From VGWB01 sp964480945 (GTDB lineage Bacteria > Bacteroidota > Ignavibacteria > UBA10030), in assembly GCA_964480945.1 (NCBI GenBank), contig CAYZRX010000081.1, positions 1-17,188 of the forward strand: DNA of 17,188 nt, written 5' to 3'. The position numbers were made by a program, and so were the translations under genes. Under the pieces are notes generated by a model that was not told where the DNA came from, did no database searches, and saw only the letters and a program-made list of their open reading frames with translations. Each line of letters opens with the position of its first letter. The first letter of the stretch is position 1. This document shows positions 1 to 7,176 of this stretch, piece by piece.

Positions 1-1311
1 TCTCAGCGGATCGAGATCAACGGCTTCATGGGCTCGGACATCAGGTTCATCTCGTGGGACAAGAGCGAGGTCTACGTAAAGCTCGACATCAGCATCTCCT
101 CCTCGGATGAAAGCTACGAAAGCCGTTACATCGAGTCGGCGTCCATTACGGACTCGCAGACAGCCGAGGCCCTTGTGGTGAGGTTCCGGGAGCCGGAGCG
201 ATTCGCAGGGGAGGGAAGGTCGTTCTGGGGCGCGGTCAAATCGTTATTTTCGGGATCGTTCATCCGGAAGGAGATCTCGGGCGAAATCTACGTTCCCCGG
301 TCGAACGCGCTCTCCACAGACATGCGATACGGCTCCATCTCGCTGGAGAACATGAAGGGAGCGTTACGGCTGCTCGGCACGAGCAACACGCTCTCGCTCA
401 AGAACTGCTCGGCGGTCCAGGAGATCGAGAACGATTACGGAAAGACCACGCTCGAGCAGTGCGGGGGAAACCTCAACCTCTCCGCCAAGAGCTCAAAGGT
501 CTTGATCGAACAGTTCGAGGGCAAGGTCTCGGTGGACGCCGACTATTCGACGATCACCGTTCGGGACGTGCAACAGCCGGTTGCAATCAACTCGACAAGT
601 GCCACGATCACCGTGGAGAATGTCCAGGGTAGCGCGACAATTCATTCCAACTACTCCACCATAACAGCGAACAGCATCGCAGGCCTCCTCGACATCCAGA
701 CAAAAAGTGGAAAGATACGAGCCAGGAGTGTCGATGGACTGACCGTCGATGCCGACTACACTACAGTCGAGGTCAGCGACGTGAGCGGCAAAGCGTCCAA
801 AGAGATCATCGTCAGCGGGCGGTCGGGGTCGCTGCATCTGGAAGACGCCGTCGGCAACCTCAAGGTGACCGATCCTTATTCGAATGTGGATTTGCGCAAC
901 ATTCGCGGGAACGTCGACGTGTCGTCCACGAGCTCGCGGGTGACGGCGGAGGAGATCGTCGGAGACTGGCATTCGTCGACGGAGTACTCATCGGTCACGC
1001 TGCGGGGACTGAGCGCCCAGCGCGTCTGGATGCGCAACAAGAGCAATCCTATCGACGTACAGCTCAAGACGGTCCCTGCCAACATTGAGATCAAGAACGA
1101 ATACGCCAGCGTGACGGTGTCCATGCCGACCGGCTTCAGCGGCGATGTCGACCTGAACGTCACCTACGGTAACATTGAGACAAATCTCCCGCTTGACCGG
1201 AAGAAATCATTCGGCGGCTCGGGGGGGTATGCTTTCGGGAAGGTCGGAAGTGGCACGGGGAAAATCAACATCGAGACGACTTCCGGAAATATCAAGCTGA
1301 TACAGAGGTAG
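1..1311 (+). CDS. DUF4097-like beta-strand repeat protein, 5' end cut by window edge
   Basis: The frame is open from base 1, with residues before the first internal Met (base 28) that fit the fold, so the true start lies upstream and 436 residues are visible. Most of the protein is a chain of short beta-strand units of about 20 residues with recurring cores such as YSTITV, SATITV, YTTVEV, YSNVDL and YSSVTL, ending in a strand near SGNIKLIQR. This is the style of DUF4097/adhesin-like proteins, which are predicted to form a right-handed beta-solenoid. No transmembrane segment is visible; an export signal, if present, would be in the missing N-terminus. Many such proteins are cell-surface or periplasmic and often sit beside anti-sigma or stress-response genes, but no such neighbour is visible here. 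The gene converges on the 1419-1883 gene. The molecular role is unknown. Confidence 0.85.
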   Translation, partial: SQRIEINGFMGSDIRFISWDKSEVYVKLDISISSSDESYESRYIESASITDSQTAEALVVRFREPERFAGEGRSFWGAVKSLFSGSFIRKEISGEIYVPRSNALSTDMRYGSISLENMKGALRLLGTSNTLSLKNCSAVQEIENDYGKTTLEQCGGNLNLSAKSSKVLIEQFEGKVSVDADYSTITVRDVQQPVAINSTSATITVENVQGSATIHSNYSTITANSIAGLLDIQTKSGKIRARSVDGLTVDADYTTVEVSDVSGKASKEIIVSGRSGSLHLEDAVGNLKVTDPYSNVDLRNIRGNVDVSSTSSRVTAEEIVGDWHSSTEYSSVTLRGLSAQRVWMRNKSNPIDVQLKTVPANIEIKNEYASVTVSMPTGFSGDVDLNVTYGNIETNLPLDRKKSFGGSGGYAFGKVGSGTGKINIETTSGNIKLIQR

Positions 1312-1419
1312 GTCCGACATTTGGCGAAGCCATCCCTTCGGGACCTGTCGGACCTTATGGGACAATCAGGAATGATTGTCTCACCAACATACGGTAGGGC
1401 AGACATTCATGTCTGCCCT
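1311..1419. repeat. Three consecutive hairpins between convergent genes
   Basis: The whole convergent gap is taken up by hairpins. Hairpin 1 pairs GGTCCGACA (1311-1319) with TGTCGGACC (1346-1354) and encloses a small TCCC-TTC-GGGA hairpin (1333-1343). Hairpin 2 is GACAATCA, loop GGAA, then TGATTGTC (1361-1380). Hairpin 3 is AGGGCAGACAT, loop TC, then ATGTCTGCCCT (1396-1419), a perfect 11-bp stem that touches the last base of the opposing stop codon. None is followed by a long T run, so they are not classical intrinsic terminators, but they may insulate the two genes or define mRNA 3' ends. Hairpin 3 could also be a dispersed repeat. Confidence 0.7.
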
Positions 1420-1883
1420 CAGGGATAGAACCGGAAAGCCACCGAAAGCTGAATTCCCATACCGGTGACGGGTGTCAGAAGAAGCGCCGGTCCGAGCTCC
1501 ACCGCGATGTCGAAAGGATAGTCGCGAACGAGGTAGTCGACGCCGAACGCGGCTCTCACCCCGAGAGCCAGGGTGCCATGCGAATAGCTCGGAGCGCCCA
1601 AGCCGGGATCGCCGAGGAACAATCCCGCGCCGTAGTAGAACGGCGCAGAATGATTCCTGAAGATTCTTTCGTGGACGAGATAGTCCGCACCCAGCATCAA
1701 TCCCCTGCCGAACATCGCGCCGATCGATCCCTGGTATGCGATGCGCGAGCTTTCCCAATACTTGAGCGAGAATCCCGTCGGCGCGCCGAGAACCAGACCG
1801 ATCCCCAGCTTCTGCGGTGATTCTGAAAACGCAGCGGGCGCGAGGGTCAACAGCAGTAGAGTGATGATCGAGACTTTCTTCAT
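1419..1883 (-). CDS. Small exported protein, probable outer-membrane beta-barrel
   Basis: A 154-residue protein. I start it at the ATG at 1883 rather than further upstream because a GGAGGAG ribosome binding site precedes it and because it gives a clean signal peptide: MKKVS, a hydrophobic stretch rich in Leu to about residue 17, then APAAFS with cleavage likely near residue 20. The mature part alternates glycine/aromatic strands (LGIGLVLGAPTGFSLKYW, FGRGLMLGADYLV, FYYGAGLFLG) and ends in IQLSVAFRFYP, close to the aromatic-ending terminal strand of outer-membrane barrels. The phrase GxPTGFSLKYW is common in small uncharacterised barrel proteins of diderm bacteria. No enzyme motif is visible. 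A palindromic repeat (1930-1960) lies in the upstream region, so transcription probably starts above or within it. Confidence 0.75.
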   Translation of the reverse strand: MKKVSIITLLLLTLAPAAFSESPQKLGIGLVLGAPTGFSLKYWESSRIAYQGSIGAMFGRGLMLGADYLVHERIFRNHSAPFYYGAGLFLGDPGLGAPSYSHGTLALGVRAAFGVDYLVRDYPFDIAVELGPALLLTPVTGMGIQLSVAFRFYP

Positions 1884-1929
1884 ACGTTGAACTCCTCCGG
1901 TGACCATCCGGGAGCGAGCCAAGACTTTG

Positions 1930-1960
1930 GCTCGTTCCCACGGTCCTCCGTGGGAACGGC
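1930..1960 (-). repeat. AGGA/TCCT-loop palindromic repeat, copy 1
   Basis: Stem arm CGTTCCCACGG (1933-1943), loop TCCT (1944-1947), arm CCGTGGGAACG (1948-1958), a perfect 11-bp stem. The flanking GCT/GGC bases do not fully pair, unlike copy 12963-12996. I give the - strand because the loop reads AGGA on that strand. It lies about 47 bp upstream of the start codon of the 1419-1883 gene. Confidence 0.85.
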
Positions 1961-2000
1961 GGGGCTCTGGCGCTGGTGACAACGAAACAATCAGAAAGGC

Positions 2001-2151
2001 ACACACCCCTCACTCCCCTCTCTCAGCCCACTTGCCTCGCACGAGAGGGGACGTTTAATTCGCGAGATGATGAAAGGCTGTAAACTTGGCTCTAACAGTC
2101 CCCTCTGTGCGTGAGCCCATGTGTCCGGGAGAGGGGATGAAAGGGGTGTGT
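2001..2151. repeat. Nested inverted-repeat element, MITE-like, 151 bp
   Basis: The ends are ACACACCCC (2001-2009) and GGGGTGTGT (2143-2151). Inside these, after short unpaired spacers, CCCCTCTC (2015-2022) pairs with GAGAGGGG (2129-2136). Each end is also its own hairpin: TCCCCTCTC pairs with GAGAGGGGA within 2014-2051, and TCCCCTCT pairs with AGAGGGGA within 2099-2137. Both sub-hairpins carry an AGCCCA stretch near the middle, so they look like two diverged copies of one unit. No open frame inside is convincing and I see no clear target-site duplication. It may be a non-autonomous mobile element or a dispersed palindromic repeat. Confidence 0.55.
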
Positions 2152-2269
2152 ATTTTGCTCTTCATCTCGAGAATTCACGAAAAGTCAGAAACTATGATCG
2201 TTGTGATGCGACTTGCGATGGAAGAACTTCACCGCGAAGGCTGATTCAAAAAACACACGAGAAGCAACG

Positions 2270-5152
2270 CTAAAGATATTTCTTCAAGAATTGTCCGGTG
2301 TGGGAGCGGCTGGACTTCGCCACTTGCTCCGGCGTGCCCGTCGCAACCACTTCTCCCCCGTCGTCCCCTCCTTCAGGTCCAAGATCGATGATGAAGTCGG
2401 CACACTTTACGACGTGCATGTTGTGCTCGATGACGAGCACGGAATGTCCCGCCTCGACGAGCGCATCGAAGCACTTCAGGAGCTTCGCGATATCGTCGAA
2501 GTGGAGTCCCGTCGTCGGCTCGTCGAAGATGAAGAGTGACCGCCCCTCGGATTGTGATGCCGTCAGGTGGTTCGCCAGCTTGATGCGCTGCGCCTCGCCG
2601 CCCGAAAGCGTGGTGGCTGGCTGGCCGAGCCTCACGTAGCCGAGGCCGACGTCGTTGAGAACCTTCAGCCGCTGCGCCACCCGCCGGCCATCCGGAAATT
2701 GCGTGAAGAATCCTATGGCCTCTGTGACGGTCATTGAAAGGATGTCGTCGACATTCTTGCCGTGATAGCGCACCTCCAGCACCTCTTGCTTGAACCGCTT
2801 CCCCTTGCATGCCTCGCACCGCAGATACAGGTCGGCCAGGAACTGCATCTCGATCTTCTGGAATCCGTCCCCCTCGCAGACATCGCACCGTCCGCCGGGC
2901 ACGTTGAACGAGAAATGACCCGGAGCGAACCCGCGGATTCGGGCCGCCTGCGTGTGGGCCAGGAGGTCGCGGATCAGGTCGAAGATCTTGATGTACGTGA
3001 TCGGATTGGAGCGCGGTGAGCGCCCGATCGGCGATTGGTCCACAAGCTCGATGTGATCGATATCGTCGGCTCCCTCGATCGAAGCGACTTTGCCGGCGCT
3101 CCCCTCGAATCCCCTCTTCATCTTCTGAACCCCAGCATAGAGGATATCGTGCACGAGCGTGCTCTTTCCGGATCCGCTCACGCCCGTCACGCACACGAAC
3201 ATCCCGAGCGGGATCCGCACATCCATGCTCTTCAGGTTATGCTCCGCTGCGCCCTTGATGAAAATGGATTGCTCGATGTCGCGGCGGCGCTTCTTCGGTT
3301 TCGGGATGAAAAGCTTGCCGCCGAGGTACTGCGCGGTGAGCGATTTCTCCTCCTTGAGCAGCTCATCGGTCGGTCCGCAGAAGACAACCTCCCCTCCGTT
3401 CTCGCCAGCCTTGGGGCCCATATCGACAACGACGTCCGCAGAGCGGATCATGTCTTCGTCGTGCTCGACCACGAGCACGCTGTTCCCAACGTCCCGCAGC
3501 GACTTGAGGATAGCGATGAGCTTGTTGTTATCCCTCGGATGCAATCCGATGCTCGGCTCGTCCAAGACATACAGCGAGCCGACGAGCGACGAACCGAGCG
3601 ACGTTGCCAGGTTGATACGCTGAGACTCGCCTCCCGAGAGGGTCATCGTCAGGCGGTCGAGGGTAATGTAGCCGATGCCGACGTCGTTCAGGAACTTGAG
3701 GCGTTTGCGAATTTCTTCGAGAATGCGCTTCGCAATATCCAGCTCGAATTTCGTGAGCTTGATGCGTTGGAAGAACTCGTTCGCCTGCTCGATCGTCATC
3801 TTCACGATATCGTGGATCGAATGCTTTGCCACGCGGATATTCAACGCGTCCTTCCGCAGCCTCGAGCCGCCGCATTCGTCGCACGTCGTGTAGCCCCGGT
3901 AGCGGCTCATAAACACCCGGTAGTGAATCTTGTAGGACTTCCGCTCGATATACTTGAAGAACTTGTTGATCCCGTCGAATCCGTTGTAGCCGCCCATGAT
4001 GACATCGAGCTGCTTCTGCGTCAGTTGTTTGAACGGGACATCGACCGGAATATTCGCCTCGCGGGCCACGCTCAGGAGGTCCCTGAGATTCCCTCGCCAC
4101 TTCGGCGTCGTCCAGGGATGGATAGCGCCCTGGCGGAGCGTCTTGTTCGGGTTCGGGACGACAAGGTCCATATCGATCCCCATTGATCGGCCGAAGCCCT
4201 GGCACTTGGGGCAGGCACCAACGGGATTATTGAAAGAGAACATCCTCGGATCGGGATCTTCGTACCGGATGCCGTCGTTCGGGCACTCATAATGCTGGCT
4301 GAAGCGAAGCAATTGCTTCGAGTCGAGGAGTTCAACGTGAGCGTACCCGTCCCCTTCGACGAAAGCCGTCTCGATCGAGTCGGCAAGCCTCGACAAAGTC
4401 GAGGCAAGGCGGCCCTCACTTTCTTTGTCGTTCCTCCGGACCACCAACCGATCGACGAGGACGAGGATCCCTTTCTTCGATTTTCCCTTATAGTCCGTTT
4501 CATTGAGATCGATCAACTCGCCGTTGACCACGATCCTGAAGAATCCCCGCTTCTTGAGCGCGTCGAACTCTTCTTTGAGGGACCGGCCGGGGTGGTCGTG
4601 CAGCGGAAACGTGACGTAGAGTTTCGTCCCGTCGGGCTCGAGCTGCAGGCGATCGACGACACTGGAGACGGTGTCGCGCTTCACGAGCTGGCCGCACGCT
4701 CGGCAATACGTTTGGCCGATGCGGCCGAAGAGGAGTCTAAGGTAGTCGTAGATCTCCGTGGTTGTGGCAACGGTCGAGCGCGGGTTGCGCGTGGCGGTCT
4801 TTTGCTCGATCGCGATGGAAGGGCTGATGCCCTGGATGAGATCGACATCGGGCTTGTCCATACGCTCGAGGAACTGGCGGGCGTAGGAGGAGAGGCTCTC
4901 GACGTACCGTCGCTGCCCCTCGGCGTAGATGGTATCGAACGCAAGGCTGGACTTCCCCGATCCGCTCACGCCGGTGACAACGACCAGCTTGTTGCGGGGA
5001 AGCTCAAGGTTGATGTTCTTGAGGTTATGGACCCTCGCTCCGCGAACGATGATCTTGGTGAGCTTCTTCGAGCCCTCGCCGTCGCTCGGGGTCGGGGTTG
5101 CACTCTCGGCGAGTGAGGTGGGACTGCTCTGCTTGGTCTTCTTCGCTGCCAC
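2270..5152 (-). CDS. uvrA: UvrABC nucleotide excision repair ATPase subunit UvrA
   Basis: A 960-residue protein close to the usual UvrA length of about 940. It is the damage-sensing subunit that loads UvrB on DNA lesions. Two ABC ATPase modules are intact: Walker A GVSGSGKSS near 61-69, signature LSGGESQ at 505-511 and Walker B LYVLDEP at 527-533; then Walker A GVSGSGKS at 657-664, signature LSGGEAQ at 849-855 and Walker B LFIFDEP at 873-879. Zinc-binding cysteine pairs are visible at C150/C153, C313/C316, C424/C427, C756/C759 and C779/C782. Translation begins at a GTG, preceded by AAGG eight bases upstream; the first 30 residues are a Ser/Thr/Lys-rich extension. There is no UvrB or UvrC nearby. 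A TTGCTT / 17 bp / TAAGTT pair upstream could be a promoter, but this is tentative. Confidence 0.98.
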   Translation of the reverse strand: MAAKKTKQSSPTSLAESATPTPSDGEGSKKLTKIIVRGARVHNLKNINLELPRNKLVVVTGVSGSGKSSLAFDTIYAEGQRRYVESLSSYARQFLERMDKPDVDLIQGISPSIAIEQKTATRNPRSTVATTTEIYDYLRLLFGRIGQTYCRACGQLVKRDTVSSVVDRLQLEPDGTKLYVTFPLHDHPGRSLKEEFDALKKRGFFRIVVNGELIDLNETDYKGKSKKGILVLVDRLVVRRNDKESEGRLASTLSRLADSIETAFVEGDGYAHVELLDSKQLLRFSQHYECPNDGIRYEDPDPRMFSFNNPVGACPKCQGFGRSMGIDMDLVVPNPNKTLRQGAIHPWTTPKWRGNLRDLLSVAREANIPVDVPFKQLTQKQLDVIMGGYNGFDGINKFFKYIERKSYKIHYRVFMSRYRGYTTCDECGGSRLRKDALNIRVAKHSIHDIVKMTIEQANEFFQRIKLTKFELDIAKRILEEIRKRLKFLNDVGIGYITLDRLTMTLSGGESQRINLATSLGSSLVGSLYVLDEPSIGLHPRDNNKLIAILKSLRDVGNSVLVVEHDEDMIRSADVVVDMGPKAGENGGEVVFCGPTDELLKEEKSLTAQYLGGKLFIPKPKKRRRDIEQSIFIKGAAEHNLKSMDVRIPLGMFVCVTGVSGSGKSTLVHDILYAGVQKMKRGFEGSAGKVASIEGADDIDHIELVDQSPIGRSPRSNPITYIKIFDLIRDLLAHTQAARIRGFAPGHFSFNVPGGRCDVCEGDGFQKIEMQFLADLYLRCEACKGKRFKQEVLEVRYHGKNVDDILSMTVTEAIGFFTQFPDGRRVAQRLKVLNDVGLGYVRLGQPATTLSGGEAQRIKLANHLTASQSEGRSLFIFDEPTTGLHFDDIAKLLKCFDALVEAGHSVLVIEHNMHVVKCADFIIDLGPEGGDDGGEVVATGTPEQVAKSSRSHTGQFLKKYL

Positions 5153-5648
5153 GCTGTTTACCTTGTTCGAAACAGTAACTTACCTTGAGGAGTTCGGAAA
5201 AGCAACGGGAAAAAACTGATCCATCAGAGCTCAACCGGAGAGGCAGTCTAGACGGGCGTCATCGCACAGCAACGCGGGGCTTGCCTTTCAACCTCGCAGT
5301 TTTTACATTGAGCCCGGCAAACCTGCGCACCGTACCGAAGATTGCTTTCCGACGCGCAACTGGTTTCCAGCCATGTCACCTGACTCTGAACCTGGATTGT
5401 GGGGGGCTCCGCAAGCCGGCGGTGAAATGCGCGCGATGCGCTGCAAGACCCGCCCTTTGCGGATTTCCGTTCTCGTTTGGATGCGGAGCCCAGACAGCCA
5501 GGACGGAGATAGACGCAACGCTGCGCACTTCGGGGCTGTGTGGGAGTAGGAACGCAATGCGTTGTTGCAGAGGTTAGGCGCCAGCGCAGGCGTCTACAAA
5601 AGCCTTTTGCGTCGCGACCAAACAACGTCCAACCGAAAGGACAACATC
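5153..5648. other. Intergenic region, 496 bp, no supported gene
   Basis: It contains the uvrA upstream region and the leader of the 5649 gene. Frames of 84-130 codons exist on both strands, but they lack good ribosome binding sites and their composition is Arg/Cys/Ser-rich like translated non-coding DNA, so I do not call them. Visible small structures are the palindrome AACGCA-A-TGCGTT (5551-5563) and the attC-like end GTTAGGC starting at 5573. Most of 5230-5545 is unexplained. Confidence 0.7.
5573..5588. repeat. Left inverted repeat / attC-like R' end flanking the 5649 gene
   Basis: GTTAGGCGCCAGCGCA matches the reverse complement of 6148-6163 at 14 of 16 positions. Its first seven bases fit the integron attC R' core GTTRRRY, and the preceding bases (TGCGTTGTTGCAGAG) resemble the 3' side of attC sites. 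I could not find a matching R''/L'' half upstream, so a complete attC is not shown. Confidence 0.4.
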
Positions 5649-6116
5649 ATGACGGGGCAAGAGATCGCTGCCGCTGTTTCGAGCATCAAGGTTGCTATTG
5701 ATATTATCAAGGGAATCAACGCGTTGAACGTTGATGTTGCCGTCAAGCAGAGAGTCAGCGAACTCTACGACGCTATTATTTCCGTGCAGACTGGAATGCT
5801 CACTCTCCAGTCGGAATACCAGGTCTTGCTACAGGCGAATCAGGAATTCGAAAAGAAACTCATGGAGCTGGATGACTGGAGCAAGACTGAGAAGCAATAC
5901 GACCTTTATAAAACCACCGTTGGCTCGATTGTTCGTGTGCCGAGCGCAAATCATCCAAGTCCCGAGCCACTCCATTGGCTATGCGCCAATTGTTTCAATA
6001 AGAAGATTCGCTCTATCTTGCAGAAAGTGGCATGGCTCAGAGATTCACCGTGGATTTGCCCGGAATGCAAAACGCAGGTTCACTTAGGCCGGACGGAGTG
6101 GGACCTATTTTGGTGA
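5649..6116 (+). CDS. Orphan protein with N-terminal helix/coiled coil and C-terminal zinc ribbon
   Basis: A 155-residue protein. I take the ATG at 5649 because GAAAGGA lies just upstream and the protein then begins MTGQEIAAAV. Residues 1-85 are predicted helical, with a VSSIKVAIDIIKGI segment followed by a Leu/Glu/Lys-rich stretch (LTLQSEYQVLLQANQEF, KKLMEL) that could form a coiled coil. The C-terminal third has two CxxC knuckles, LCANCF and ICPECK, about 30 residues apart, a probable zinc ribbon. No enzymatic motif and no signal peptide are seen, so it is probably cytoplasmic. By eye its GC is lower than uvrA. It lies alone between imperfect inverted repeats that resemble integron core ends, so it may be a captured cassette gene. 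Function is unknown; similar small zinc-ribbon proteins are generally annotated hypothetical. Confidence 0.8.
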   Translation: MTGQEIAAAVSSIKVAIDIIKGINALNVDVAVKQRVSELYDAIISVQTGMLTLQSEYQVLLQANQEFEKKLMELDDWSKTEKQYDLYKTTVGSIVRVPSANHPSPEPLHWLCANCFNKKIRSILQKVAWLRDSPWICPECKTQVHLGRTEWDLFW

Positions 6117-6147
6117 CAAATGGGCCCCCAACCGCGAAGAGATTGTC

Positions 6148-6163
6148 TGCGCCGGCGCATAAC
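6148..6163. repeat. Right inverted repeat / attC-like R'' end
   Basis: TGCGCCGGCGCATAAC, 31 bp after the stop codon of the 5649 gene, is the partner of 5573-5588 (14/16). The first 12 bases are themselves a perfect palindrome (6148-6159). GCATAACAAACGGC resembles the opening of many attC sites, although GCATAAC breaks the RYYYAAC consensus at one position. No GTTRRRY closing end follows before 6355. Confidence 0.4.
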
Positions 6164-6173
6164 AAACGGCAAA

Positions 6174-6194
6174 CCCCGATGGACAGCATCGGGG
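6174..6194. repeat. Perfect 8-bp hairpin downstream of the 5649 gene
   Basis: CCCCGATG, loop GACAG, CATCGGGG. It lies 57 bp after the stop codon at 6116. There is no T run after it, so it is not a standard intrinsic terminator. It could stabilise the mRNA 3' end, or be the central stem of a decayed attC-like site beginning at 6157. Confidence 0.6.
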
Positions 6195-6354
6195 CAAGCC
6201 AGCCCGGCAAGAGGTGAGACAAGGCGGGCAAGCGCTTCCGCCAGAAGGAAGATCACGGCGGATGAATTTGCCCAAACGCTGGGCGGCAGCACGCACCAAA
6301 TATCAGATCCCCAAGCTCCAAGTGTGTTCATACTCGACGAAAGGAGTGCAGCTC

Positions 6355-6906
6355 ATGAACAATGACAGTCCGATTCGCTTCCCTGCACTTGCTCTGAAGA
6401 CTATCGTCGCTCATACGATCACCTATTTCTCGATGGGCTTCCTTGCAGCTTCACTTCTCAACTACGCGGAACGATTCACACAGCCGGAGATGGCATGCTG
6501 GATGCGGCCGGTGTCCGATCCCGTGGTCATGGCAGGTCCGCTCTTCCAGCCGATTCGAGGATTGGTCTTTGCGCTTGTTTTCTACCCCTTGCGCGAGATT
6601 CTCTTTGCGAGGAAGAACGGCTGGCTGACCATGTGGTGGACTCTGGTTGCTCTCGGAATCCTCTCGACTTTTGGTCCAGCTCCTGGGTCTATCGAAGGAA
6701 TGATTTACACAGTCATTCCTCTACGCGATCAGCTTGTCGGATGGCTTGAGATTGTCCCCCAAGCTCTCTTGCTCTCCGTAATCGTTTTCTACTGGATCCG
6801 GCACCCGGGAAAACGCTGGCTGAATTGGACGTTGGGGACCGTGTTTGTCATTCTTCTGCTGTTACCAGTAATGGGACTTCTCTTCACCAGGTCCATTAAT
6901 CCGTAG
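6355..6906 (+). CDS. Integral membrane protein of unknown function, about five helices
   Basis: A 183-residue protein. The ATG at 6355 is chosen because AGGAG lies about ten bases upstream and because residues encoded before it do not look like protein. Hydrophobic segments are near residues 15-35 (IVAHTITYFSMGFLAASLL), 57-79, 90-107, 128-148 and 157-177, consistent with a five-helix inner-membrane protein. A positively charged RKNGW turn follows helix 2 and an RHPGKRW turn follows helix 4, which would place both on the cytoplasmic side. No transporter, enzyme or peptidase motif is recognisable. The gene stands alone, 238 bp after its upstream neighbour and 270 bp before the next, so it is probably transcribed separately. 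Confidence 0.8.
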   Translation: MNNDSPIRFPALALKTIVAHTITYFSMGFLAASLLNYAERFTQPEMACWMRPVSDPVVMAGPLFQPIRGLVFALVFYPLREILFARKNGWLTMWWTLVALGILSTFGPAPGSIEGMIYTVIPLRDQLVGWLEIVPQALLLSVIVFYWIRHPGKRWLNWTLGTVFVILLLLPVMGLLFTRSINP

Positions 6907-7176
6907 TGTAACTGGGAGGCGCTGATCGACATATATCTTTCCACGCAGCGTGCTGCCTTACAAGCGGCAGATCGCGGCGCGAAGGGTTCTTTCTGAAAGG
7001 GCTCCCTTCCCCGAAGGGAGCATTTCGTGGCGCGGGATATTTAGAATAATGCGCTCGTTCGACCGGTCGGAACGATGATGAAGGACGTGGAACCGATCGG
7101 CAAACGTGAGACGCTTTGAACCGCGAAGCGGTGAAGCGGACGGCCTGGACGATTGCTTTCCAGATAGGAGTTCGCT
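6907..7176. other. Intergenic region with several palindromes
   Basis: Contains the perfect hairpin GCTCCCTTC-CCC-GAAGGGAGC (7001-7021), an imperfect palindrome around GACCGGTC (7056-7074) whose flanks CGTTC/GGAACG recall the AGGA/TCCT-loop repeat family, and ACCGC-GAA-GCGGT (7120-7132). The ribosome binding site of the next gene (AGGAG) lies at its right edge. No gene is supported. Confidence 0.7.

Larger units (their letters stand above)
1884..2269. other. Intergenic region, 386 bp, repeat-rich
   Basis: No supported gene. It holds the ribosome binding site of the 1419-1883 gene (CTCCTCC on the + strand at 1892-1898), one copy of the AGGA/TCCT-loop palindrome (1930-1960) and the nested inverted-repeat element (2001-2151). 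The remaining 118 bp before the uvrA stop codon show no obvious terminator. Confidence 0.8.

Noticed and set aside
1396..1419. Intrinsic terminator call for the 11-bp hairpin
   Set aside because: No T run follows on either strand, so I list it only as a hairpin repeat.
3035..4186. Long open frame of 383 codons on the + strand
   Set aside because: It lies entirely opposite uvrA, whose - strand reading has all ATPase and zinc motifs. The + translation is a typical antisense shadow rich in Arg, Asp, His and Leu.
5185..5577. 130-codon + frame and 125-codon - frame in the uvrA upstream gap
   Set aside because: No ribosome binding site, low-complexity Arg/Cys/Ser-rich translations on both strands, and the frame ends inside the attC-like repeat.
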